In this document: piece by piece, positions 44,046 through 53,523 of the stretch
Layout of the letters: each line of letters opens with the position of its first letter
Position numbering within the stretch: the first letter of the stretch is position 1
Assembly (NCBI RefSeq): GCF_030732845.1
Contig: NZ_JASHKA010000003.1
Coordinates: 62,001-126,000, forward strand
DNA length: 64,000 nt
Reading direction: 5' to 3'
Source of the DNA: Roseibium sp. MMSF_3544
Lineage (GTDB): Bacteria > Pseudomonadota > Alphaproteobacteria > Rhizobiales > Stappiaceae
Notes under the pieces: generated by a model
The model's database searches: none
Told to the model about the DNA's origin: nothing
What the model saw: the letters and a program-made list of their open reading frames with translations, nothing else
Made by a program: the position numbers and the translations under genes

Positions 44046-45116
44046 TCAAACGGCGTGAGGCCTGAGCCGCTCGACTTCTTGCCGATAAGGGGTCGCACCT
44101 TCGGGCAACTCGGGCACGATGACGGCATCAGCATATTTGAGCTGCCGGACAAGCACGGGAACCAGCCGCCGGAACGCAGCGAAAATGGACGGATCCGGTG
44201 CCGGGACGTCGTGCCTGATCAGCTCATGCAGTTTGGGAAGATGGTAATAAGGCACCATCGTGAACATGTGATGTTCCAGATGGTAGTTCATGTTGAGGTA
44301 GATGAACCGGCTTAAGGGGTTCATCAGAACCGTGCGCGTGTTCAGTCGATGGTCGGTGACGTTCTCCGCAAGTCCGAGATGCTGCAGCAGACCGGTCATG
44401 ACGTGATGCCAAGCGCCGTAAAGGCGTGGAAGGCCGACGACCATCAAGGGAAGGATGGAACCCATCCAGAGGCTCAAGGCGATCGTTGCAAGATAAATCC
44501 CCAGCCAGATACGGGCGACAAGAAACACCTTCGGCGCCTCGTCTTCTGCAACATAGGTCTGCTCGTCCGGATGCAGGCGCCCTGCCACATGCACAAACAT
44601 GCGCCGCAGCAGTTGCAGCGTGTCGATGATGCCGAACAGATTGAGCACGACTTTCAGGAGATCCGGCGGGCGCATTGCAACGATTTCCGGATCCCGTCCC
44701 ACGATAATGGTGTCGGTGTGATGCCGGACGTGGCTGGCGCGCCAGACGACCGGATTGCGGATCAGCATGAAGCTGGCGATCTGATAGACGACGGTGTTCA
44801 TCCAGGGCGTCTTGAAGGCAGTCCTGTGGCCGCACTCATGCCAGCGGGAATCAGACGCCGAACCGTAGAGCACGCCATAGACGAACCAGAACGGCGCCGA
44901 CCACCAGGACGGCCACAGCCAGATTGCCATGCCACAGGACACGGCCATCAGACCGAGCCAGAGCACCGTGTCGCGCAGTGCAATCGCGTCCGACTTTTCT
45001 CGCAATCGCCGGATCTCCCCGGGATCAACCTTGGGCCGATACCAGGTGGGATTGGCAAGCCCCTTCTCTACGGCCATCCGTGCCGTCTCGCCGATGAGCG
45101 CATAGTCCTTCGTCAT
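44046..45116 (-). CDS. Membrane fatty acid desaturase (di-iron, three histidine boxes)
   Basis: The 356-residue protein has three histidine boxes: HECGH (about 94), HVRHH (about 130) and NYHLEHH (about 285). Four to five membrane segments surround them. This class includes acyl-lipid desaturases and hydroxylases. The boxes follow the pattern HxxxH, HxxHH, HxxHH exactly, so the enzyme should be active. The substrate (acyl-CoA, acyl lipid or small alkyl compound) is not resolved. It is followed on the same strand by the LysE gene. Confidence 0.87.
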   Translation of the reverse strand: MTKDYALIGETARMAVEKGLANPTWYRPKVDPGEIRRLREKSDAIALRDTVLWLGLMAVSCGMAIWLWPSWWSAPFWFVYGVLYGSASDSRWHECGHRTAFKTPWMNTVVYQIASFMLIRNPVVWRASHVRHHTDTIIVGRDPEIVAMRPPDLLKVVLNLFGIIDTLQLLRRMFVHVAGRLHPDEQTYVAEDEAPKVFLVARIWLGIYLATIALSLWMGSILPLMVVGLPRLYGAWHHVMTGLLQHLGLAENVTDHRLNTRTVLMNPLSRFIYLNMNYHLEHHMFTMVPYYHLPKLHELIRHDVPAPDPSIFAAFRRLVPVLVRQLKYADAVIVPELPEGATPYRQEVERLRPHAV

Positions 45117-45279
45117 TCAGAAACGCTAATCCAAGTCGCCAGAGCGGTCTACTTCTACAACGTCCGAACGCGGCAAGTCGCCGAAGAGGTGATTTTCAAG
45201 TCTCATCGGCAGCGCCACTTAAATGCGCAGAATGCGGCACAGCAGCCTTCTCACGATCAGACTTCGACGCCGATGCTCT

Positions 45280-46296
45280 CTATTCGGTCCGAAAACTTCG
45301 TCTGTAGTCGGAAGGCGCGACACCAAGCACTCTGACAAAGGCCCGCCGCATGCGCTCTTCATCGTTGAAACCACACTGAACAGCGACCTGCTTTATGCTG
45401 CGCCCAGACGTCTCCAACAGGTCTCTGGCCACTTCCAGTCGAATGGCTTCAACAGCCTTGGCCGGCGTCAGGCCCATTTGCGCGGAATACTGCCGGGCAA
45501 AATTGCGAGGGCTCATGTTCGCTCGGTCGGCCAGCGCCTCGACCCGCAGATCCGCCTTCAGATTTTCTGCAACCCACTGATGTAACTGCTCGAACCGGCC
45601 GGTAGCATCGCGCAGCTGGCGCCCGAGAACAGGACTGAACTGCGACTGCCCGCCTGAGCGCGCCATGTGGGTTACCATCGATCTGGCAACCTCCAGGGCG
45701 GATTGGCGACCAAGGTCTTCCGTCACGATTGCCAGCGCCATATCGATCCCCGCTGTAATGCCTGCAGATGTCCAGACATCTCCATCCTTGATGAAAATCG
45801 GGTCCATCTCGACGCAGACCGCCGGAAACTCGTTTTGGAGCATGTCGCAATCCTCCCAGTGAGTGACCGCCCGTCTTCCATCCAGTAGTCCAGCTGCCGC
45901 CAGAACAAGAGCGCCTGAGCAAACCGAGCCGACACGTTGGGCCCTGGAAGCAAGGTGACGGATATTTTTAAGTAAGGCCTCATCGAACATGGCGCTAAGC
46001 GCACCGTCGCCGCCAACAATCACAAGCGTGTGGATGTCCAGGTTCAGGAAGCGGTCTATCGGTTCGCTGGGAATTGCGACAACCGTATTCGTTTCCACCA
46101 AATCGCCGGCGACGGATGTCACCGCGCAGGAATACCCGACTTTGCCCCTTTCCAGATCGGGCGCGTGGCTGAACACCTGCAAGGGACCGACCAGATCAAG
46201 AAGGACAATGTTCGGATAGACAACGAAAAGGACTCGCCTTGCGTCACAATCGGCATCAAGAAAGTTGGCAGAAATCGAGGTCATCTTGTCCTTCAT
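45280..46296 (-). CDS. GlxA-family AraC-type regulator (DJ-1/PfpI plus HTH)
   Basis: The 338 residues have an N-terminal DJ-1/PfpI domain with the nucleophile-elbow cysteine in VGSVCSGALVLAAAG and a C-terminal AraC HTH (about 235-330; LADRANMSPRNFARQY and QVAVQCGFNDEERMRRAFVR). GlxA-family regulators act on amine, choline or other metabolic genes. It is divergent from the protein-phosphatase-like gene, with starts 48 bp apart. Confidence 0.88.
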   Translation of the reverse strand: MKDKMTSISANFLDADCDARRVLFVVYPNIVLLDLVGPLQVFSHAPDLERGKVGYSCAVTSVAGDLVETNTVVAIPSEPIDRFLNLDIHTLVIVGGDGALSAMFDEALLKNIRHLASRAQRVGSVCSGALVLAAAGLLDGRRAVTHWEDCDMLQNEFPAVCVEMDPIFIKDGDVWTSAGITAGIDMALAIVTEDLGRQSALEVARSMVTHMARSGGQSQFSPVLGRQLRDATGRFEQLHQWVAENLKADLRVEALADRANMSPRNFARQYSAQMGLTPAKAVEAIRLEVARDLLETSGRSIKQVAVQCGFNDEERMRRAFVRVLGVAPSDYRRSFRTE

Positions 46297-46344
46297 GCCA
46301 TGACCCTTCCCGCTAGTCTATCGGTCGGTCGAAAGGAGACTGGC

Positions 46345-46824
46345 ATGCGCGATCTGCCACATATTCTGAATTGGCGCCGTATCACCGACAGGATCACGAC
46401 GTCCGGACAGCCAAGCGAAGAACAACTCGCCGAAATCAGCACGCTCGGGGTGACCCATATCATCAATCTCGGGCCTCATCACAACAAGGGCGCGCTCGAG
46501 GATGAAGCTGCCACGGTGACAGCCCTCGGGATGGAATACGTCTATATCCCGGTGGAATTCGACAACCCGACAGACGAGGACTTTTCGACATTCTGCGATG
46601 CCGTCGAACGCCTCGACCAAACCCCCATCCATGTGCACTGCATCTACAATGCAAGAGTGAGCGCCTTTTTCTACCGATACGCCAGAACCGGACGCGGTCT
46701 TGGCGAATCTGAAGCTTTGACCCTCATGGATGGCATATGGCGTCCCGGCAGCGACTGGGCGGATTTCATCGATGATCCTGGAGCAAAGGACCAGCCCAAC
46801 CGGTATGCCGGCGAAGACTACTGA
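46345..46824 (+). CDS. DUF442/beta-lactamase-hydrolase-like phosphatase-fold protein
   Basis: The 159-residue protein has a dual-specificity-phosphatase-like fold. RITDRITTSGQPSEEQLAEI and LGVTHIINLGPH match the DUF442 (BLH) family. The loop HCIYNARVSAFFY is the HC(x)4R variant typical of this family rather than the classical HCx5R. It may be a phosphatase or a sulfide-metabolism accessory. AAAGGAG precedes ATG 46345. It is divergent from the GlxA-type regulator. Confidence 0.75.
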   Translation: MRDLPHILNWRRITDRITTSGQPSEEQLAEISTLGVTHIINLGPHHNKGALEDEAATVTALGMEYVYIPVEFDNPTDEDFSTFCDAVERLDQTPIHVHCIYNARVSAFFYRYARTGRGLGESEALTLMDGIWRPGSDWADFIDDPGAKDQPNRYAGEDY

Positions 46825-46985
46825 CGTCGATTCCGGCTGCGCTTTCACCGCCGTGCCCTCGTCTTGTGGAACGTAAAATTGTGTTGCAATCCGGATCGGA
46901 GAAGGACCGGCCATTGGACTGAATACCGTCATCGCTCTAAGTGCCCCTCTTACAAAGCCGCCATCGCTGGCAATGATGAGATTGG

Positions 46986-47564
46986 TTGGGACGGGGCGCG
47001 GCAGACGGGATTGGCAGATTGAACATTTTCGAGCAGGCCGACACGCTTAAGCTCGGCCCATATCTCCATATTGCCGACAAGGATTTGCAAATCCTTTCGG
47101 TGTTCGACGATCTCAAATACGATCGCGCGGACGCTGACATGCTATCGCCTGCCATGCGCCGCCATGTGGTTCAGCGGCTTGAAAAACTCGGCTTCAAGCA
47201 GACTTCCGGCACGGTACTGACCCACCAGAAATCCGGCATCTGCGGCCTGATGCCGAAGTTCCATGCTCTTGGTGCGTCTCCATTCGACATCACGAGGTAT
47301 ACGCAGAAACGCCCGCAGGACTTCTACATCCTCACCCCGACGCAAACGGCTTGCCGGTTCATCGATACCTATCCGCTGGAAGAAGCCGTCGAGCGCGTAA
47401 AGAACCTCATTGAAAGGCAGCCGATCAATTTGTACCGATTGATGGACTTCCTGGAGCCGAAACCCACCCACCAAAACTTTCTGACGGCGATCGGTCACCT
47501 GAAATACGTTCAGCGCGTCGCTGTCCAGTCAGAACCTCTGCGCAGCATGCGTGCACTTGGTTGA
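46986..47564 (+). CDS. Hypothetical protein
   Basis: The 192-residue protein has no signal peptide or membrane segment (YLHIADKDLQILSVFDDLKY, then GFKQTSGTVLTHQKSGICGL). It is basic and soluble. Starts are TTG 46986 or TTG 47019; no ATG is available near the N terminus. No family was recognised. Coding nature is supported by codon-like composition and by a 578-nt open frame without a better competing frame. Confidence 0.6.
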   Translation: MGRGAADGIGRLNIFEQADTLKLGPYLHIADKDLQILSVFDDLKYDRADADMLSPAMRRHVVQRLEKLGFKQTSGTVLTHQKSGICGLMPKFHALGASPFDITRYTQKRPQDFYILTPTQTACRFIDTYPLEEAVERVKNLIERQPINLYRLMDFLEPKPTHQNFLTAIGHLKYVQRVAVQSEPLRSMRALG

Positions 47565-47768
47565 AATACTCAATAAATCGTGCTGTGATTGCAGGTGATT
47601 ACTGATTGCTTATCATGTTTATCTTTAAACTGGTGACTAACGGCCTAAACATCGCAAGAATTACCAATCCCATTGAAAGTCAGATCCTTTTTTATCCTGC
47701 CTCCTTTCATTTGTTTATGTTTATCTAACGCGCTTGCACTACACTAAACATGCGGGGTGTGGGGCTAC

Positions 47769-50699
47769 ATGAATTTCGAAGCGCTCAAGAACGACTTTAT
47801 GGACCTTACGGCAGATGCCATCGCAATCGGGCATCTTCCCGTCGGTGCATCCTCCGCAATACTGATCCATGTGAACAAGTCCTTTTTGGATCTCTTCGGT
47901 TACGCACCGGAAGATGTTCTTGGCAGGGCAATGGACAGTCTTCACGGCGAAGACACCCCCCAAAACCTTGCGGGCCGTCCCCAGGCTTTCCAGGACGATG
48001 TTCAATGCGTTTGTGCCGACGGTACGAAACTGCCCATGAGCGTTTCGGTTGTTTTCGCACAGAACACGGAAGACGGCGGGCACTTTGTCTGCGCAACGTA
48101 CCGCCGCATGACAAACGATCACGCAGCTGGCACCTCCGCAGCCGACACACAAAACAGCGACAGTGCCGGAGCTACCGGACAGGTTGCTGCGAATGCAAGC
48201 GCAGCAGAGGAACTTGAACGCCTTCGGTCCGCGCTTGAAGCCTATGCCTGCCCAATCGCAATCTATGACAAAGACTATCGCCTCCACTTTTGGAACGAGG
48301 CGTTTGCCGCTTCCATGTCCGACGATCCTGCGGCGATAACGTCCGGACTTTCTCTGGAGACGGTCTTGAGAACCGGCCTGAAACATGACCGATTTCCGGA
48401 CGCGCGCGGGCGGGAAGAAGCGTGGCTTAAACAGCATCTTGCCGACGCTGAAAACACCGAACCGGTCATCGATCTGGAGCTTGATGGTGGCGTTCACCAC
48501 CGCGTTGTTCGCAGCCGTGCTTCAAACGGAGACCTGCTGGTTTTGCGCTTCGACGCGACCGAGATCATTGACCGGCAAGAGACGTATGACGCCATGCATA
48601 GCCGCCTGGTCGATGCGCTCAATGCCTACCCGGACCCCATCGTCATCTATGACAAGGATCTGAAGCTTGTCCGCTGGAACCACGGGTATGCGGCGTCGAT
48701 GACCGATGATCCCGGCGACCTTGTTGAGGGCATGCATTTGAAGGATGTGCTCCGAACCGCCATCCGCCACGGGCGCTATCCGGATGCCACTGGCCGGGAG
48801 GAGGAATGGGTCAACAGCATCATAGACCCGAACACGCTTGAGCGGCTCTGGCAGGATGTTGAGCTGGACGGCGATATCCATCACCGCTTGTTGCGCTCCC
48901 GTTCCTCCAATGGCGACTACGTCGTCATCCGCCTGAATTCGACGGAACTCGTGCGCCAGAAACGGGCTGCCGAAGCGACGGAAGCGAGATTGATTGCGGC
49001 GCTCAACGCCTATCCGGCGCCGTTCGTGATCTATGATTCGGACGACTGCCTTGTCGTGTGCAACGACGCCTACCGGGATTCAATGACCGAAAACCCGGAC
49101 GACCTTCAAGCCGGAATGCATCGCACGCACGTGGCTCGCATCGCTATCCGCGCCGGAAAGATTGCCAACGCGATCGGGCGCGAAGAAGAGTGGATGTCCG
49201 ACGAGCACCAGACCGTCGACGTGAGCAAACCGGTGCAGGACCTGGAGCTGCCCGGAGATGTGCATCACAGGTTGCTCCGCTCCCGGGTCGAAAACGGCGA
49301 TCTGGTGATGCTGCGCATTGATACGACCGAACTCGTTCGTCAGCGCCGCGCGGTCGAGGAGTACTCAAAGAAACTGGAGACGGCGAACCAGGAGATTACC
49401 TACAAGGCGTTTCACGATGACCTGACGGGCCTCGGAAACCGCCGATACCTGTCACAAAAGTTTGACGAACTTGTTCGGAAACGCCAGAACAACGGCGGCG
49501 AGATAGCGGTTCTGCATATCGATCTGGACCGGTTCAAGCAGATCAACGACACGATGGGGCATGCGGCGGGCGACAAGGTTCTCCTGGATGTCTCGCTGCG
49601 CATTTGCGATTGCGCCGATGACGAGGACATCGTTGCCCGTATCGGCGGCGACGAATTCGTCGTTTTGCTCCACATCGATGCCAAGAGCGACCGACCCGAG
49701 AAACTGGCAAGGCTGCTCCTGGAGGTTTTGTCACGGCCGATGCGGTTTGAAGGGAAGGTCTGCCGCGTCGGAGCATCGATCGGGATGGCGCGAACTCCGC
49801 TCGCGGATGTCGACCAGTTGCTGACGAATTCCGACGTCGCACTTTACAAGGCGAAACGGCACGGCCGCGGTCAGCTTGGTGTTTTCGACCGTTCGGATCT
49901 TGAGGAGGTGCAACAGACCAAGGAAGTGGCCGACGACCTTCTTCGCGCGATTGACCATGCCGAGTTCGAACCCTTTTTCCAGCCGCAAGTCGACGCTGTC
50001 ACGGGCCGGGTTGTCGGTATCGAAGCTCTTGCGCGCTGGCGTCATCCGGACAAGGGTGTGCTTGCACCGGCGGCCTTCCTTTCGGTCGCAACGGATCTGA
50101 ATGTCGCAGCCGACATTGACCGCATGATTTTTGAACGCGCGATCACAGAGTGCGAGAGGGCGTTCGGGACGTTGCGCGAACCGCTTTCGCTGTCGTTCAA
50201 CGTCAGTGAAAACCGCATAAGTGACAGTGAAATCGCGGCCATCCGCGAGCATGTTCAATCTTATTCCGGCAAAGTCAGTTTCGAGCTTCTGGAAACAATC
50301 TTTCTGGAAGAACAGGACGACGACTTTCATTTCCGGCTCAACCAGCTACGCGCGCTTGGGATCGGCATCGAGGTCGATGACTTCGGCAGCGGGCGCGCCT
50401 CCGTAATTGCCTTGCAACAGATCAATCCGGACCGGTTGAAAATCGACCGGCGCCTGGTGTCTCTCGTGGAGGAAGGTAGCGGCGGCCTTCGCCTGCTGAG
50501 ATCGATCATCGAAATCGGCCAGGCGCTCGAAATGGGTGTCACGGCAGAAGGTGTCGAAACGCGCGAGCAGGCGGAAGTTCTTGCAAAGCTCGGATGCGAC
50601 CGTTTGCAGGGCTACTATTTCGCCCGTCCCATGGCCTTTGCGGATCTGCTTAAGTTTCTGGAACTGCCGGTCAGCCGGTCGCAAGGTGTGCAGAACTAG
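47769..50699 (+). CDS. PAS-PAS-PAS-PAS-GGDEF-EAL cyclic-di-GMP enzyme
   Basis: The 976-residue soluble signalling protein starts with a PAS domain (about 1-115). Three tandem PAS_7-type repeats (each about 120 residues) begin AIYDKDYRLHFWNEAF, VIYDKDLKLVRWNHGY and VIYDSDDCLVVCNDAY. GGDEF is intact (ARIGGDEFVVLL, residues 626-630) and EAL is intact (GIEALARWRHP, 752-754, DDFGSGRAS later), so both cyclase and phosphodiesterase activities are possible. No inhibitory RxxD is seen ahead of GGDEF. No membrane segment is present. GGGG precedes ATG 47769, and a small protein gene follows after 12 bp. Confidence 0.92.
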   Translation: MNFEALKNDFMDLTADAIAIGHLPVGASSAILIHVNKSFLDLFGYAPEDVLGRAMDSLHGEDTPQNLAGRPQAFQDDVQCVCADGTKLPMSVSVVFAQNTEDGGHFVCATYRRMTNDHAAGTSAADTQNSDSAGATGQVAANASAAEELERLRSALEAYACPIAIYDKDYRLHFWNEAFAASMSDDPAAITSGLSLETVLRTGLKHDRFPDARGREEAWLKQHLADAENTEPVIDLELDGGVHHRVVRSRASNGDLLVLRFDATEIIDRQETYDAMHSRLVDALNAYPDPIVIYDKDLKLVRWNHGYAASMTDDPGDLVEGMHLKDVLRTAIRHGRYPDATGREEEWVNSIIDPNTLERLWQDVELDGDIHHRLLRSRSSNGDYVVIRLNSTELVRQKRAAEATEARLIAALNAYPAPFVIYDSDDCLVVCNDAYRDSMTENPDDLQAGMHRTHVARIAIRAGKIANAIGREEEWMSDEHQTVDVSKPVQDLELPGDVHHRLLRSRVENGDLVMLRIDTTELVRQRRAVEEYSKKLETANQEITYKAFHDDLTGLGNRRYLSQKFDELVRKRQNNGGEIAVLHIDLDRFKQINDTMGHAAGDKVLLDVSLRICDCADDEDIVARIGGDEFVVLLHIDAKSDRPEKLARLLLEVLSRPMRFEGKVCRVGASIGMARTPLADVDQLLTNSDVALYKAKRHGRGQLGVFDRSDLEEVQQTKEVADDLLRAIDHAEFEPFFQPQVDAVTGRVVGIEALARWRHPDKGVLAPAAFLSVATDLNVAADIDRMIFERAITECERAFGTLREPLSLSFNVSENRISDSEIAAIREHVQSYSGKVSFELLETIFLEEQDDDFHFRLNQLRALGIGIEVDDFGSGRASVIALQQINPDRLKIDRRLVSLVEEGSGGLRLLRSIIEIGQALEMGVTAEGVETREQAEVLAKLGCDRLQGYYFARPMAFADLLKFLELPVSRSQGVQN

Positions 50700-50711
50700 G
50701 GAGCCTTGCTC

Positions 50712-51032
50712 ATGGCAGATGACATCGATGGCTCCGAGAGACTGGATCTTCAAGACGCGATCAATGCCGCCAAACACGCAATCAGCGATCATATCGATCA
50801 CGCTCAGGACCAGATGCATCGCCTCTATCGCAGAATTCACCCGGACAAGCTCCAGGCGGATCTGGACGCTTTGGAAAACATGCGTGCGCGGCTTGCCGGT
50901 CACTTTCGATCGGCGGAAAACTCCAAGCTCTCGAATAACGAGCTGAAGACTGTTCTGGAACACATGGAAGGCATTCACGCGGAGGTCAGAACGTTCCTGA
51001 AAGAAAGGCTCGACCCTTCGGCTTCTCGCTAG
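50712..51032 (+). CDS. Small coiled-coil-like hypothetical protein downstream of the GGDEF-EAL gene
   Basis: The 106-residue protein is predicted all-helical and charged (LDLQDAINAAKHAISDHIDH, then QADLDALENMRARLAGHFRS, then LKTVLEHMEGIHAEVRTFLK). GGGAG lies 8 nt ahead of ATG 50712 and the upstream stop is 12 bp away, so translation is probably coupled. I do not recognise a family. As an immediate neighbour it may be a partner or adaptor for the cyclic-di-GMP enzyme. Confidence 0.7.
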   Translation: MADDIDGSERLDLQDAINAAKHAISDHIDHAQDQMHRLYRRIHPDKLQADLDALENMRARLAGHFRSAENSKLSNNELKTVLEHMEGIHAEVRTFLKERLDPSASR

Positions 51033-51100
51033 TTTTCATGTGCGCTGCACCTTGTGCAGGTGAGCCGACCCCGAACGTTTGAGCCACATGACCGATTTGA

Positions 51101-51430
51101 TCAAAGCCGCTTCACCGCGCCTCTTGCTTCCAGGAAGGTGATGGTCTTTTCAAGCAGCTCCGGTGTCGACGCGGACACGTCAAGTTCCGGGCGATCTCCG
51201 GATCGGGGGTCGATTTCAAGGCGCTGATTGTTGTCCGTGGACCAATACTCATTGGTATCGTTCTTCACCCGCAAGGCGATCATGAGCCGCCGCCAGTTGT
51301 CATCATCCGGTCCGTTTGCATCCCCGTCAGCGTCAAAGATGCAGTCATCGCCCCAGATAAAATAGGCGACGTCTCTCACAAACGGCATTTTCCCGACGAT
51401 TTCGACCTTCGCGCGGGTGTCGTTTTCCAT
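51101..51430 (-). CDS. Hypothetical protein
   Basis: The 109-residue acidic protein (VRDVAYFIWGDDCIFDADGD, then DDNWRRLMIALRVKNDTNEY) has an Asp/Gly-rich loop (DADGDANGPDDDN) that recalls a calcium-binding segment but is not a canonical EF hand. GGAG precedes ATG 51430. No family recognised. It converges with the preceding small gene. Confidence 0.6.
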   Translation of the reverse strand: MENDTRAKVEIVGKMPFVRDVAYFIWGDDCIFDADGDANGPDDDNWRRLMIALRVKNDTNEYWSTDNNQRLEIDPRSGDRPELDVSASTPELLEKTITFLEARGAVKRL

Positions 51431-51633
51431 GGTTGGTCTCCGTCTGTTTCCCCGTCTGCTTAAGCTGCCATCGCGTCATCACGTCTACCCGTTCGAAAGA
51501 AAGCGGGTCCGACAAAATCCGCTGAACCGTGCAGGGATAAATTTGCTAGTATCATTACGAGCTTAGATGACGGTGGCTTTATTTTCGACGGATCAGAAGA
51601 ATTCCGGCAGCACCGCATCAATGGGAGGCGGTT

Positions 51634-53517
51634 TTGGAGACGATAGAATTCACGACTGAGATGGCAGTCGTCCTGGCGTTGTTGGCATTCACTGTCTATC
51701 TCTTCGTTTCGGAAGTCATGCGCATCGATCTCGCGGCCATTCTGGTTCTGGTCCTGGTCGGGATCCTGAGCTACATGCCGGGTCTGCATCAGCTTGCCGA
51801 CGTCAATCAGCTCTTCAACGGTTTCGCATCGAACGCGGTGATATCGATCATCGCGGTCATGATCGTGGGTGCCGGTCTGGACCGGACCGGGATCATGAAC
51901 AAGGTCGCCGCCGAAATCCTGCGCCGGGGCGGACGATCGGAAACAAGCATCATTCCGATCGTTTCCGGGATCGTCGGCGTCATATCCTCTTTCATGCAGA
52001 ATGTGGGCGCCGCCGCACTGTTCCTGCCGGTGGTCAGCCGCATCTCCGCGCGTTCCGGCATTCCGTTGTCGCGGCTTTTGATGCCGATGGGCTTTTGCGC
52101 CATTTTGGGGGGAACCATGACGATGGTCGGCTCCTCTCCGCTTATTCTGTTGAATGACCTGATACAGACCGCCAACAGCGGGCTACCGGAAGGCCAGAAG
52201 ATGGAGCCTTTCAGCCTGTTTTCGGTCTCACCGATCGGCGCCGCGCTGATTGTGACGGGCATTTTGTATTTTCTGCTGCTCGGCCGCTGGGTGCTCCCCG
52301 GGGTAGCCACCAAAATTGCGGCAACGACAGGCCATGGCACGTCCGATTACCTCAAGAGGGTCTACGGTCTGAAGGCAGACGTCTTCGAAGTCGACGTGCC
52401 TGCCAACAGCCCGCTTGTCGGCAAGGTGATTGCCGACATCAACAATGAGTACAACCTCTACATCATCTCCACTTTCTATCGCGGAAAGGCGACGATGATT
52501 CAGATCCTAACCGCGGAGATCGCTGCGCCCTGCCGGCTGGCGATCATCGGAAAGTCGTCGGTCGTGCATGAATTTGCGAAAGAGTTCGGGCTTAGGGTCC
52601 GGCCGGATCTGGATATTTTTTCCGAAGCCTTTGCGCCGACAAATGCCGGCATTGCCGAAATCGTCATTCCGCCAGACTCAAAACTCATCGGTAAAAGCCC
52701 CAGGGACCTTTTGCTGCGCATGACCTATGGGGTCAGTCTGCTTGCGATCCACCGGGGCGAAGAAACGCTGAGCCATGTCCGGACCGATGAGCACGAACCG
52801 ACGCAGATCGGCCTGGTGCCCTTCCAGTCGGGAGACATGCTGGTCGTTCATACGCGCTGGGACAATCTGGCCAGGCTCAAGCGGGACCGAGACTTTGTCG
52901 TGGTAACCTCCGATTTTCCGCAGGAAGAACTCAGGCCGGAGAAAGTCGGTTGGGCGCTGGCGTTCTTCCTCATCTCGTTGACGATGATCCTGTTCACCGA
53001 TGTTCGGCTGTCCTTGTGCCTGCTGACCGGTGCGGTCGGAATGCTGATCTCGCGTGTCTTGAGCATCGACGAGGCCTATCGAGCGGTCGGCTGGAACACC
53101 GTTTTCCTGCTTGCCTGTCTCATACCGCTCGGTCAGGCCGTGCAGAACACCGGCACGGCCGAATGGATTGCGCAGCAAATCCTCATCGCGCTGCATGGCT
53201 GGCCGATCTGGGCGCTGCAGGTCGGTGTCGCCATCCTGGCGACATCTTTTTCGCTGGTCATGTCGAATGTCGGGGCGACCGTTCTGCTCGTGCCGCTTGC
53301 GGTTTCGATCGCCGTCGCCTCCGGCGGCAATCCGGCTGTGTTCGCCCTGACGGTGGCGATCTCAACGTCCAATTCCTTCATCATCCCGACACACCAGGTC
53401 AATGCACTGATCATGGGCCCCGGGGGCTACAAGGTCATGGACTTCGTCAAGGCGGGCGGGATCATGTCGCTGTTGTTCCTGGTCGTCTCAATGCTGGTTC
53501 TGACGCTGCTCTATTGA
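51634..53517 (+). CDS. SLC13-family (DASS-like) permease with TrkA-C domains
   Basis: The 627-residue protein has about eleven membrane segments in two halves, with LGGTMTMVGSSPLILLNDLI and SNSFIIPTHQVNALIMGPGG as the two SNT-like hairpin motifs. Between them are two RCK/TrkA-C regulatory domains (about residues 245-320 and 335-415). The architecture fits anion/Na+ symporters for sulfate or dicarboxylates. TTG 51634 is used because GGGAGG is 6 nt upstream; ATG at residue 10 is an alternative. Confidence 0.85.
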   Translation: METIEFTTEMAVVLALLAFTVYLFVSEVMRIDLAAILVLVLVGILSYMPGLHQLADVNQLFNGFASNAVISIIAVMIVGAGLDRTGIMNKVAAEILRRGGRSETSIIPIVSGIVGVISSFMQNVGAAALFLPVVSRISARSGIPLSRLLMPMGFCAILGGTMTMVGSSPLILLNDLIQTANSGLPEGQKMEPFSLFSVSPIGAALIVTGILYFLLLGRWVLPGVATKIAATTGHGTSDYLKRVYGLKADVFEVDVPANSPLVGKVIADINNEYNLYIISTFYRGKATMIQILTAEIAAPCRLAIIGKSSVVHEFAKEFGLRVRPDLDIFSEAFAPTNAGIAEIVIPPDSKLIGKSPRDLLLRMTYGVSLLAIHRGEETLSHVRTDEHEPTQIGLVPFQSGDMLVVHTRWDNLARLKRDRDFVVVTSDFPQEELRPEKVGWALAFFLISLTMILFTDVRLSLCLLTGAVGMLISRVLSIDEAYRAVGWNTVFLLACLIPLGQAVQNTGTAEWIAQQILIALHGWPIWALQVGVAILATSFSLVMSNVGATVLLVPLAVSIAVASGGNPAVFALTVAISTSNSFIIPTHQVNALIMGPGGYKVMDFVKAGGIMSLLFLVVSMLVLTLLY

Positions 53518-53523
53518 GACCCG

